In this document: positions 11,701 to 24,527 of the stretch, piece by piece | Position numbering within the stretch: position 1 is the first letter of the stretch | How the letters are laid out: every line of letters begins with the position of its first letter | Source: Bugulina stolonifera | Taxonomy: Eukaryota; Bryozoa; Gymnolaemata; Cheilostomatida; Bugulidae | Direction of reading: 5' to 3' | Length of the DNA: 64,000 nucleotides | NCBI GenBank assembly: GCA_935421135.1 | Contig: OW285187.1 | Span: forward strand, 7,006,001 to 7,070,000 | Made by a program: the position numbers and the translations under genes | Notes under the pieces: generated by a model | Seen by the model: only the letters and a program-made list of their open reading frames with translations | The model's database searches: none | What the model was told of the DNA's origin: nothing

Positions 11701-14700
11701 AATGTAGGCTTGTGTCATATTTAAATACTGTCCTGCGGCTATTAGTGAAATGGCTCCACAGTACTATGCCCAATAAATTGAAAAATATTGCTTAAAGATT
11801 TTAAAATTTTACCGCTTGACATTCCTGATGGTGTAATCTCCCGAAAACCCAATATTTGACAAGGTCAGACACTCAATTAGGAATTGGATTTACAATGTCT
11901 ATTTTGTGTCATTATCAAGATTCACCCATGACTGTCATGTTACAGTAGCTTTCATTGTAAAACTAAAAAAGGTTACTCATCATTTTGTCACCTACCTGGC
12001 CGTTGACATTGGTCTGCTTGTTGTTTGTTAGCTTCATTTTAGCAAAACTAATGTCCTGCTTCATGAGATGGGTTCCAGTACAAGGAGTTTCTGGATGCAC
12101 ATAGGGTCTAGACTCTAAAACCAAAGTGCAGAATAATGATATGCTGTACATCAAGTAGTCATACAGTTATGTCACATTAGCTACATGTATATTGCATGTA
12201 TTTTTGTTGATGTAATTGTCAAGTCTCAATTAAGTCCCTATAAATTTACAGTTTTTATATTCTTATTTGGAGTGATAACAAGTTTCAAATTAGTTTAAAA
12301 CATCCATTCAATGGCTCATCAAGATAAATAAAAAGCAATTAGAATTAATTAGAGGTTGATTTGTCCTAATTTTTTCCTGTCTCATTTGATTTTAGCCTAT
12401 TTTTATGGAGTCGTCCCATCTCTTCCTACCAAACGGTGTAATTCAGATTTATCTACCCATTCTTAAAATTAATTCTATTTATCGCTCTTGGTATATTCTA
12501 GTTCTGCGTTGGAAACTATAATATCAGTTTGTAAAATGTAAAATGTAATTTTAGCGATTGCAATAGTGCTTCATTGTATTGGATGTAGAGAGTGGTAGGT
12601 GCTGATATTGCTATGTTAAAACTGAGGGTTCAATAAAACATAATTTAATAATAAACGTAATTTTACACCTGAGCACACAAAGTGGCTACATGTAAACCCA
12701 CTACATGTGCTTTACATACATTTGATAATAAAAAACCAAGGAATAGCACAATGATAGCCTTAGCATACCTATGGGTATGTGCGAGTCCATACTCGCAGAC
12801 GTGACCCAACTACCATTCGTATACTTCCACTGCATATTACCACAGAGTTGCATATCCACCACCACCGTATATTTACCACATGGCTTGAGGCCTGCTATAC
12901 TGTACTGTAGCACAGGGAACATTCGTCTGTATAATACAAATCAGATAAAAATAATATATCAACTGAAACCAATAGCAACCATTAATTGTACAAAGACTTG
13001 GTTAGCTGCTCTATTTCTGTTTGTTATTTATTATAATATATGAAACATTTGGATGAAATCTGCTACAGTGAGATCAGTTCTCTGTGAGGACACAGGGGTG
13101 AGTTTAGGCTCTGCCCTGTCGCAATAGACAAGTATTTTCAAATAGACAACTATTACTTACATCACTATCTTTGCAATAACATACAGGATAATAACAGTGT
13201 AGTGATATACATGTACATGTATAAAGTTTACGCCTATCTAATATATAATTATAATCATATAAACCCCTTACACATACATATGTGTAATATTTACTAACAC
13301 ACACATATATATTATTACCACCAGGATTATACAAATGGCACAATCTCAACCCTGAAACACTGGGATGTCCATAAAGTAACAACTTCTCATTAAATGAAAA
13401 AGTGAAATATTCATAACAAACATGGTCAGTTATGGAGGTTGTATTTAATATATTTATATGATCTGATATGTAGTTATTGACTGTCAATATACTGGTCTTA
13501 TATGCAAAAATATGTTGATCCTCCTGGTGGCAAGGGTCATATTATATTTAAACTATCCATGCCACGGATATACGTAGGTAAATACAATTTATAAGGTAAT
13601 TTGATATGAACCTTTCAAATTTGTCAATAAAAATAAAAAATACAACCTGCAAACACGTTTTTGGAGCAGTTGTCTTCAAAAAAATATACAATGTACATGT
13701 ATATTATATGAATCTGCACGCCATCAGAATTATTATATAGCAAATAATTAATACTGGCCCTGTAATGATTTTTCTCCATCACAGATATGCTACTGCCATT
13801 GTCAACATATCTGTACATGGTACATTATTTGATCTTTTTCAAATTTAAGCATAATCCATATCTGTAAGAAAATATTATTATTCAACTTAATTCTTTAGCT
13901 AGCAGTTATAATGATCTACCCAGCTTATGTGATAGTCCATGCTCAATGGTCATACATAGGATTGTTAGCAGAGTAAATACAAATTACTTCATAAATAAAC
14001 AATATCTACCTAAACAATATTTAATATTTATAACCATTAATGTGCCTGGATGGTTTATCAGAGAAAAGTTGTGTAGTAGTAAATACAACTATTATAATAT
14101 TCTACACCTTTAAATTTACTTCTGTAGTAAATCCTTCTATTGTGCCTAGATAAATTAGCCTAGGAAACTACGTAACTCAATTAACTTTAGAAATGTAACA
14201 TTTCTGATCTCATCAGCTAATATTTGGTGAGGAATTGATACAATAGATCTGAAGGTTTCCACCTGTATGCATATTCTGAGATTATGAAATTGTCTACAAC
14301 AACAACACAACCAACTGCAACCCAGTCATCTTCCACCTGTAACAGTCTCCCTTTTCCAATTATCAATTGATTTAGCTACTATTGTAGTTTGACATCTAAA
14401 TCATTATAATATTATAATTTTCTTATTAGCCACTGCCAGTGTACATAGTTTTAATTGCAGCATTGTGCTATGGAGGAGAATACAATTTGAGAATTAGATT
14501 TCCACTTGTTGCGTAGTAATTACAGTATGTCAAGACATGAAGCATGTGCTATGTTCACACCCAACACCAACAATCTAGGATTAGCAACATAACAGCGGAA
14601 TGCATAACCCGCTATCAACGCTAAAAAGATGTATTTCTTCGACAATGCTGATAGAAATCATTGCGTATAAAAACAAACTTTAACCTGTTAGGTAGACGCC

Positions 14701-17505
14701 GTAATTATGAGCTAGTGTGAACTGAAGTACTATTAGGTCTAAGTCAAGACTGCAATTATGTAATATATCTTACACGCTTCATGCAAGAATAACATAAACG
14801 TGTACATGTATATGTGCATGGGTATAGTATTTTATTGTAAAAAACCTACTGCCTGTATACAATGTATACAGTGTGCTGCACAAGGTTAGTTATTGTTAAT
14901 TTTCTTCTATAGAAGATACACTGTAGTTTGATGTCAGATGTATACATGTTAAATTCTCTGAACTGACTCTAGTGTACTCTAAAATACTTTGAGTTGTGGT
15001 TTTCTAATGCTGTTTTCTAACTGTTGTGTAAATTCAATCAGATAACTTTCAATTTATCATTGTGCATGTTCTTAAATATCCCAGATTTAAGGTTGTCATT
15101 GGTTAATATGCAATCATTTCCTAATGTGGTCATTATATAATATAAAATTGTACAATGCCGATATTCGGGAAAACATTTAATTTGTAACAACATTTGTATA
15201 ATATGTATTGGTAGAATATAGACTAACCTTCCTTGTTTTGTTATTATCATTTCTGTTGTTCGAGGAAAGAACTTGTCCCAAAGATCTTTATTGGTCAGTG
15301 AGCACTGTATTTGATCATGTGGCTGGAACTCATTGGTTGTTTCTGGAATCTTCTGTTGAATTGTTGTCTGCTGCACCAGCTGTTACACATTAAACACAAA
15401 TGACTTGATTTAACAGCTTGTAAATATATAATGTACACATTACATGTAATGTTGTGAAATTTAGAACAAGGGGGGCTAACAATTAATCATGTTAAATATG
15501 ATGTTTAAATGGTTTATTTGATTAAAAAATCATAAAATACGAGACAATTAAAAGGCTGGTAATGTTGCTATTTTAGCCATTCAAAATTTTTTTATTTATT
15601 CTGTTTTCCTACTAGGGGAAATTGTTATCTTATTTCATGATATTCTGAAATTAAGAATATCAATGAAACTTCCCACCATGAAATGAATGATGTCACAAGA
15701 CGTTATTGGTGGTATTTTATTATTTACTATCTACAGGTACATCTATATGTATATTATAGTTATGAAAGGACCATGGAAAAGTGTAATCCTTCGTGTGTTT
15801 AAGATGATAAAGCAAGCTGTTTTACTCAAACTGTTTTACTCAAGCTTTTTTCGAGTGTTTTACAATAAACAGCTTATAGCTAGATTTTGTCTATTCCCTA
15901 TTAGAATGTGGATGGAAGGCCATGAGGAATCGATGGAGAGAACCAAGATTTCCGCAACATCTCTGAGCGAGATGGACAGTGTGTAAGTTTCACCTTCATA
16001 GCCAGAAAAGAATGTATTATAGCATTAACAGTATAATTTTAATGTCTATGGGTTTTCTTAACGAAAAGCTTTTTTCATAGACTCTAAATTAATGAATTTT
16101 TAATAGTGCTAATAGGGTATAGTTCGCGTTAATCCAAGTGGCAAAGACTTATTCGATTTGGTGTTTGAATTTACGACTGTTTAGTATTTTATTAGCAAAT
16201 GTTAATTTTATGTTCTGGAGCAATGTGGGGGCTTCTTGCTAGTGAGACAAGAAATCGTAACATCACCTCTTCTTCAATCATTATTCCTACATTTTTAGTT
16301 AAACATTTACATGTAGTTCATATCATGGCACAACTCATACCTATTAATAAAAGTTATTATTATAGTAAATTTACCTGTGAATGCTGCATGTTATAAGGTG
16401 GACCTATCAGAGGCGGAGGTAAAGGGGTCATTGCCGCATTCAAGTTATTTGCCCCTCTCATGTGGTGGTTTGGTAAGTATCCCATGCCTGTGCTGCTGTA
16501 TACTCCTGCAGTAGGGGCTCCGTTATATATGCCCGTAGTGGAGGTGACATAGGGGTTGTAGCCTGGGTTCTGATACACTTGATGTGGGTGGCATGACTGC
16601 TGTTCCTGCACATTGTTCGGAGGTAGAGGAGGGAAAGGTAGTTCATGCTAAATATTAAATAATATTCAATCAGATTGTCGAATGACATAATTCGTAATTG
16701 GTAAACCCATTTGTGTTTATGTGCAAACAATTATGGTTCCTGCAATAAAAAGCACCGAAAAAATTTTCAAGATTGAATCATTGTGATTTCTAAAATTCTA
16801 AAAGCTACATATATAATTGTTTGATTATTAATTTTCCTACAGCGTTTTATACCAAGATGTTGCATTGGCTGTTAAAATAGTAAAAATCATGGAGTTTGTA
16901 GTCAAGTTCTCCATCTAGGTTATGTGTATATTATTACACACTATGTTGTTAGGTTCTGCATTGGGAGGCCTAAGATAATCATGTCATGGAGATGAAGAAA
17001 GGCAAGGTAAGTCTATGTCACGTATACATTGTAGTCAAATACTAGATTCTATATTCTATCATTAACAACAGTTATTTAGATACAGGCATGCACAAACCTG
17101 ATATAGCAGTTGTTGATCCCTGGCAATGCTCTGTTGACCACTGGCCGAGTTCTGTTGACCGCTGATAGGGTTCTGTTGACCGCTGACAGGGTTCTGTTGA
17201 CCGCTGACAGGGTTCTGTTGACCGCTGACAAGGTTCTGTTGACCGCTGACAGGGTTCTGTTGGCCGCTGACAGGGTTCTGTTGACCGCTGGCAATGCTCT
17301 GTTGACCTCCAATGGTGACCACCTGATCTGGTGGTGTCAGAGTGTGGTAGCATGCTTTATCCGACTCGTTGTTAGTGCCATTATCACAGCTCCTCCTGTT
17401 AGCAGTTTCCGCCAGTGACGAAGCAGTTGCAGGATCTTGCGTGATCCTACCAGCTCTGTCTACTTTAACGTTGTTGCAGCGAGGTAATAGATGCGAGTCA
17501 AACAT
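8725..17505 (-). CDS. T-box transcription factor, eight exons
   Basis: Sequence-specific nuclear DNA-binding regulator. Minus-strand exons: 17505-17098, 16647-16375, 15379-15228, 12926-12769, 12114-11996, 11650-11519, 11104-11043, 9526-8725. Every junction is GT/AG, the phases agree and the total is 702 codons with the stop. The T-box spans about residues 250-434: [62 protein letters not shown] and [12 protein letters not shown] are near-diagnostic. The usual HWM after the HPETP segment reads [14 protein letters not shown] and LHKYQPRL-like positions recall the Tbr/Eomes group more than Brachyury, but sponge-specific T-box classes are equally possible. The N-terminus (about 250 aa) holds an in-frame Gly-Gln-Gln repeat and a Pro/Tyr-rich exon; the C-terminus is Asn/His/Tyr-rich, as in activation domains. 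The start is the first ATG of exon 1; an upstream 5' exon is possible. Confidence 0.92.
9719..9837. repeat. 17-bp tandem repeat in the last T-box intron
   Basis: Seven nearly exact copies of a unit of the form GTACGTTACTTATGTAT. It lies in the intron between exons 7 and 8. Its open frames (Met/Tyr/Cys/Thr repeats) are artefacts. Confidence 0.95.
10570..10820. mobile_element. MITE-like element in T-box intron 7
   Basis: The ends are imperfect inverted repeats: the left reads TAAAGGCACGG then CCACGAGAGG, and the right, reverse complemented, reads TAAAGGCCAGC then TACACGAGAAG. About 250 bp, no coding capacity. A possible TA target duplication is merged into the ends. The superfamily cannot be assigned. 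Confidence 0.5.
17120..17310 (-). repeat. 21-bp coding minisatellite in T-box exon 1
   Basis: Eight to nine copies of a 21-bp unit translate in frame into a seven-residue repeat (GQQNPVS with variants IAS, NLVS, NPIS and NSAS). The unit length is a multiple of three, so copy-number change keeps the frame. It is part of the N-terminal region before the T-box. Confidence 0.95.
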
Positions 17506-18218
17506 ATTGTATTAATTGTTCCTTCATTCGCATTTTTGGCACTACGTCGAATGTAAATTTGTCAACCACACATTTCATAAAAGAAAACCTCACACTCTCT
17601 CCTAAAGGTGATGTTCTATTGTGTGCTCAAGTTATGACTTGATAGCACGATGTCAGATCACGCAATGCTGGTTGGAACTGTGGAACAGACATTATATTTC
17701 CATGTGGGCGGAGTCTGCTGAAGTTCACCATTATTATATGGTGACAATGACTTTCACAGCTTATTATAGAGAACAAATAGCGTGGCACTGGGTGTGAATT
17801 CCCTATATGTGTTAATTACAAAATGTTGGTAGCCCGTATTCTGCTGCACTGACATCATTCGCCCAACTTGTTACTCTGATTAATTACGGCAGACATCTAC
17901 AATTTATTACAAGACTTCTACTGTCTGTTCGTCTTCTCATTACATAAATTCCCACGCTACTAGCATATTATAAGGTTTCCAAAATTTTACTAAAAATGAC
18001 TTAAAAGTAGTAAAGTGGCGTAAAAAGTAAAACAATGTAATGCATGAAGCCGAGTATAATATTCTAAAAACAATTTAAATCTAAAAACGAATACCGTCAC
18101 AATACTATCTTCAGTGCTGGGATAGTACACACTTGAAGTTTTAGGATAGACCTTGTAGCAACTTTTGAATCACATTCTGAATATGTACACTATAGAAGTA
18201 TAATAATAGCTTCCTATA

Positions 18219-18363
18219 ATATGGTATATATATATAGTATATAGTATATATATATATAGTATATAGTATATATATATATAGTATATAGTATATAGTATAT
18301 ATATATATAGTATATAGTATATATATATATAGTATATAGTATATAGTATATATATATATAGTA
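18219..18363. repeat. TATATAG/TATA simple-repeat array
   Basis: Alternating runs of TATATATATA and GTATATAGTATA for about 145 bp, partly self-complementary. It is noncoding, and its Ile/Tyr-rich open frame is an artefact. Confidence 0.9.
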
Positions 18364-21300
18364 TTGTTATAGTGTATCATCACAAAGTCATCTAATTTGT
18401 GTAATATTATAATACAATACATTATTTTATATATTATAATTATGATATAATATATTATATTATGTTATTCCTATGGCATATAAATATTATTAGGTGTACA
18501 CCAAGTCATGATGGTAACGACAGTTTTAGTGAATACATAAACTACATATGCATTGGTGCACTGAAACTGTGTAGGTACATAACCCACCTGGACCAATAAG
18601 ACAGTACATATATATCAAATTACAAATACATGTACATTGGATAAAATTCACACAATCCAAAAGCTGTTCTTTCTAAAGATAATATAAAGTTTAGCTAATA
18701 TCTCTAGTATAGGTATAGGTATATATTATTTTGTACTATGCCTAATTTTAGGTAGACCTACTCGGAAGCGTAATAGCGCTAAAGATGGCTGACAATTTAA
18801 TAATGGACATATTTATATACATTTTAGTTTAATAGGAAAAAAGAATACTTCATTTGTTTGGTAGACAGTTTAAAGTGTTTTGCTTACATCAAGTTGTACA
18901 AATAATACATAATTGTACATTATTCTCATTGTACCTTAGATGTCCTTGTAAGGTGTCGAGCTGACTGATCTCATTCCGGAATCTCCAAGGTAGCTGAGAA
19001 TACCTTCACAAAGAACCTACTTTTTGACACATCTTACAAAACTATGTGATCGGGTTTTGCAGAATTTCACATATTATTATTATTTTTCTCACCGTTTGTT
19101 CTACTTTCTAGATATTTATTCTGTCGGAGATACAGTGTAGAGGCCTCTGTAGCAGATAAGTGAACTCCATCAAGTGAACTTCTTCAGGCAGTGTATGTAA
19201 TTTAATGGCGGATCAGTTTGACTCTCTTCTCTTACCAACCATAACAATAGGTACTGGTAGCGATTTGTTGTCATGTTATAAATACTATCCTTAGCTAAAC
19301 TGAAAATATTGGAATAGATATTATTATGTTATGTTTGTTATTCAATGGTGGGCTCCACGCAGACAGGTAAGTCCTACCATCTCTTAGCTGATGAGTACAG
19401 TGCCTCTTGTACAATAATTCTCATACCATATTCATGTATGTGCAAAATTTGAGAATAACATTTTAACAACGTATATTTTATTTCTCTTAATTGTACAAAA
19501 GAAAATGACCACTAGTAACACGTTCTCCACCATATTGCTTCGACCAATTAGAAATCTGTTTTGAATACGACAGTCCTGTCTAAATTCAGATAGAACTCTC
19601 TATTTCACCTCTATAGAATAATACAATATAAAATATTAACCCTGTGATATAATATACCGATTATGGTATCCATATAACAGTATACACCATATACAAGGAC
19701 TACCGTATATACGCATGCGTATTACACATACTCAGATACTCCGTATTACACATACTCAGATACTCCGTTAATACCAAATTCCTGGTATTAGGTGTTATGA
19801 GTTCTGTATCAATTAGTATTTAGGAATTGATATGTGGTGTCTTGGAGGCTGGTATAACTCCCCCATAAATTTAAATATGAGGAGGTATTTAGGGTAATTA
19901 ATAGCCATGATAGGCCTACATATAGGTAACCTTATTACATCACAAATAATAATTATCTACTGGAATTATTTTATAAATACAAAAATGTATATAGTTTGAT
20001 AATCCCATTCCACAAATGCTTGCATCTACTGTGATGGTGATACTGATTGCAGTGTAACCTACCCAAATGACTTGAGTTGCGTATTTACTTCCACCTCACA
20101 GCTAGTTACAACTTCATAGATGATTGAATTATAGTATACTTGTGTGTGAGTTCCTACGTTGTAGTAAGATAATATTCACTTCACGCAACTATGTAGCCTA
20201 TTCTACTCACTATGTCATATTATCGTTCACCAGTTGAAAACTCTATGGTATTATACTTTATTTGTGCATTATTATAATTTATTTCACAAAAAAGGTCTGC
20301 CGGTGGGAAAAACTGCGCATCTCTAGTTGATGTGAATCTAATACAATGTAGACCTATTATAATATATCTGTATGTAGAATGCATTATTTGTTTGACTTCG
20401 CTCTCTGTTCATGTGTAATACTAAATAATATCAAAGCATGCAGTTCCACTTTCTATCAAAATTAGCTGTAGTTGTTCGACTATCATTTTAACTACATTGT
20501 ACATGTAATTACAATCATTTTGACTAATTGGAATCGGTAGTTACTCCCATTTGTCTCTTATGAACATGATAAAATAATTGTAGATTTAATCATCTCTCTT
20601 GGCTCCTGAGATCTGTATTCTTAAATAGGATAGCAAAGGGAAAGAGTTTAACCAAGCAAATTGTCACTAATAAGGTAGTTAGTTAGTCTTCTATTTGTGT
20701 GCGCATTGCTATGTGGATTCTAAACAGGTACTTCAGGTAACACTTCCTCTTTTTTCCACTATTATGATAGGCATTATGGGCTATGTGGAGTTATGCTCTC
20801 ATTGAATATAACCAATAGATGGATATGCATGTAGGTAATTATATTCACTCATGGAATGGAACAGATTCCTAAAAATGTGTTTGTGCATTATAATTGGAGT
20901 TGTCCTATCTCTTCAATATACTATTAACCAAAATGTCACTGTCTCCATTATAATTTATTAGTTCTTTATTTATTGTTTGTATTTTAACTATTGGATTTTC
21001 TCACTTAAACTTTTTATAAAGCTGTCTCTTACGTAGGTTTACGTTTCTTTATCTCAGCTATCTGCTAGCCTCTGTCCCTAATATTATATTCAACTGTGTG
21101 CATACCTTGCCAAGGTGACAACCTCGGTTTTTCAGGCTGAATTAAATTGATGAGGCTGAGACTGGTATATCCTAGCAAAGTATAGTGTATAATAGTTAGT
21201 GTAGTTTTCCACACACCAGCATAGGAGAATCCTACACATTTAGTACAGATTCTGACATTCTGTGTACATGTTGTACATGTATATTGTAGGCCTATGTATT

Positions 21301-21704
21301 TTGTACATGTAGTAGATAGTGCAGGCCTATGTATTTTGGGAAAAACCAACATCCCATAAAAATAAATCGGTTGACAAACTACAAGTAGTGCTCTACATGT
21401 ATATTTATAAATAGGCCTTATATTCAAAGATGAAGGCTCATTGCAATTCCTACCAAAGTACATTGGGATGTCTGGGTCCATGTACAAATCAATATGATGC
21501 ACTCTAACATTGCACAGTACATATTACAGTATTATTGTAGTATATCTAACTTCCAAGTGAAAGAATAATAATATATCTACAATTTTATGGTTATCTACAT
21601 TATATTATAATTTATAGGTATACAAATATGTATACATCTATGTATATTATACATGTATGTATATGATCTTGTAGTAGGAGTTTAGCTTAGCTCTTCCTTC
21701 AATG

Positions 21705-21962
21705 AATATACATGTACATGTACATATACATGTAAATATACATATACATGTACATGTACATATACATATACATGTAAATATACATATACATGTACATGTA
21801 CATATACATGTACATATACATATACATGTAAATATACATATACATGTACATGTACATGTACATATTATACATGTACATATTATACATGTACATGTACATG
21901 TATAATATGTACATGTATATGTACATGTACATGTACATAATACATGTACATATACATGTACT
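21705..21962. repeat. ACATGTACATATACATGTAA simple-repeat array
   Basis: About 260 bp built of TACATGTA and TACATATA palindromic blocks with AAATATA spacers; repeat units of roughly 40-54 bp recur. It is almost fully self-complementary and so open in several frames on both strands. Confidence 0.9.
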
Positions 21963-23261
21963 ATTAGCTGTGTTTCACTTTGACCATTTTCAATATCAGT
22001 ACTCGGGCATTGCGTATGCACCGATATCCACCAAGAAGGTAACTTGAAGGATGCCGTCTGGGTGACCCATCAGCCAATAAGAATTCAGGTTTCAAATTTA
22101 ATTCTTATGGTTAAATTTGATTAATTTTATTCCAAATTTTAAAATAAAATTTTAATAAATATTTTTGCAACTCATCTTCAAAATATTAATAAATCCTGGC
22201 GCTAAGAATCTCAATAATATACAACTATGAACACTCAATATTGTATGAAGTCCGAGCATTGTATTTTATTACCTAACCTTCTGCACTATGACCTTGACCT
22301 AGTAAACAGGCGACTTGATATAATGGATTCAGGTAGACCTATGTACCCATCATTATGTATGTTGTATCTCATATGATTAGCTTAGTGGGATCTCAAAGCT
22401 ATATACAATGTATAAATACCGTTGACCAAACATGTCTGATCTTTAGATTGACTTGTGCAAACAAATATAATATATACATTACACTGAGATGATTATTATT
22501 AATAATATTACACATGTATATTATGCAGGTATTGCAGTAGTATATTACCCATGTGTTTCAATGTAAATCATATAATCACATAAAGTAAACATTCTGTATA
22601 AAATAAGACCTCATTGTTTAGTATTGATTAGTATGTTAATTGATAGTCGGTAATTGTCTTGTACAACTGATAAATGGCAATCATTATCACCTATTTACAA
22701 GCATCACTGATTCTCACCTATCTCTTTGGATACAAGAATCGATTGACTCTCACATGGTTTGATAATTACTCAGTTATCGACATGATTAATTTCAACAATT
22801 GCAGGTTGCATGAATGTGCGACTATTTGCCTATTCAATAATAAAATACTGAATTACTGCATTTGTAAATTTACTATTTGTTAGTATAATGGTATTTGTCT
22901 TGTATTTATTGGCCAATAACAAACATTACTGTAAGTATTTGTTACTTTTTTGAATATATTACAATATTTTATTATATGATCGGCAACATTAATCACATTA
23001 TAAAGAGGTTTTTTACACATGTACATTGATTGAAGTTAGTATTGAACTGTATAATACTTGGGTGTACAAGTCATACATGTGTATACGTAGTGCAATCATT
23101 TTTAAATTCTCCTTATCTTGTATGTTTTGTTGCTGCCAACGCTTTGATGGCAAGGTGTCCCAAGGTACTTATCAACTGATTGTTTAATTTCTATACATAT
23201 TTATATCTTCACTGTATTATAGTCAGTATACCACCTATACATCACTTGTAGCAGTAGCTGC

Positions 23262-23334
23262 GATGTCACATCAGTGTGTGCAGCCACGTAGTTGCGACTA
23301 TGAAATGCTGCCTTGTTCCTCTCTGACCTTGTAG
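23262..23334 (+). other. Possible 5' untranslated exon of the M1 module
   Basis: A perfect donor (TTGTAG|GTAAGT at 23334/23335) ends a somewhat GC-richer stretch. The ATG-led frame inside it ends in TAG at the junction, so it cannot code into M1. If real, it is an untranslated leader joined to the acceptor at about 24506. The evidence is the donor alone. Confidence 0.25.
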
Positions 23335-24527
23335 GTAAGTTTTACCTGCATTATTTTCTCTCCTTGCTGAAGGTAAATTTTTCAAATGATGTACATATTT
23401 ATGTAGAGTGTAGACTAATTAATCATGATCCTGCGTAATTCAATACTGCCATCTTTGTTTCTAGCTGAGTATGAATTAGTTGGGCATAGAAAATTTCAAG
23501 TTGTATTATAATATAGTCGTTAAAGATGAAGGGACAACCATGGCCTAGCTGTTGGAATATAACCTAACAAGGCAATATTCTCACAGTTTGTATAGACCAT
23601 CAGGGTCACTGATTGGCTCACTAACAGCGTCTGGTGTTACGAAATTGAAATTGATTTCGTCTCCATAGAAATTTTCCTGTATGGTGTAGCCATTTTTCCT
23701 ACCATTAATTGAGGTTCTTAGAATTACCCATGTTGGGTTATACATAAGTTAAAAGTTGTGTATTGGTGAATATATTTTTTCTGAGTCTCCTTTAAACACA
23801 TATATTGTTGGGATTGGGGGGCTGAGAGAATGAGCACATATTGCATGATCCAGACTCCCATTTAGGCTAAAGTACTTTTATCTAGGCTTCATGTGCCTAT
23901 CCTTGTCTATATAACTTAACACCAAAGTTGCAAATAAAATTTGAATTACTTGTACAAGTAGAAACTGTATATACATGTATATCAACTTTTCTAATAATTG
24001 CAAGTACTTAATAATGATAATATGTGTTAATTATTACCAAGTGGATACCCTATGCTGTTGTATGCAAGTATAAACACACTTATCTATAGAGTCCAATTTC
24101 CCTGAATTCTTGTGAAGTATTAAAGTAGTTGCAACAGTGTACCTTCAACTGTTTCTAACTAATATCTTATATCTATTGACATATCAACTGCCTGAGAAGC
24201 TGTGTTCCTATTCAAATATTTTACTTCTTGAAATTTGAAATAGGAAACACAGCTTGTTCCAATACCTGTAGCTGGCAGCGTATAGAGTGGTACTAAGCAG
24301 GCTGTTTGTTTAGGGTGGTTGAAGTACCCTCCTCCAATGTCTAGTGTTTTAGTCACGTAACAAACAATGTAGTGTAACATATCACAAGCCTGTATTTACT
24401 TTAGACAGCTACATGTACTTCTCTGTCTGCCAAATTGCTGTCGTCTAATTCTATTCCACTGCTCACAGCTAAACTCAAGGAACATTTGCTTTTATCTCTG
24501 TACACAGGTGCTATAGACACATCTAGC

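Larger units (their letters stand above)
17506..23261. other. Long noncoding interval upstream of the T-box gene
   Basis: About 5.8 kb of AT-rich DNA between the T-box start and the next plus-strand locus. It contains simple repeats (listed separately) and a 24-bp unit present twice near 19723-19770. The open frames in it overlap repeats or lack recognisable content. Promoter elements of the T-box gene probably lie in the first kilobase, but I cannot place them. Confidence 0.5.

Noticed and set aside
18141..18422. 93-codon Ile/Tyr-rich minus-strand frame
   Set aside because: It is a translation of the TATATAG simple repeat.
21065..21502. 145-codon minus-strand open frame
   Set aside because: It overlaps duplicated GGCCTATGTATTTTGTACAT segments, has odd Cys/Thr/Tyr-rich composition and no splice or domain support.
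21647..22047. Several open frames on both strands
   Set aside because: They translate the ACATGT/ACATAT simple repeat, giving Met-Tyr, His-Val or Cys-Thr alternations.
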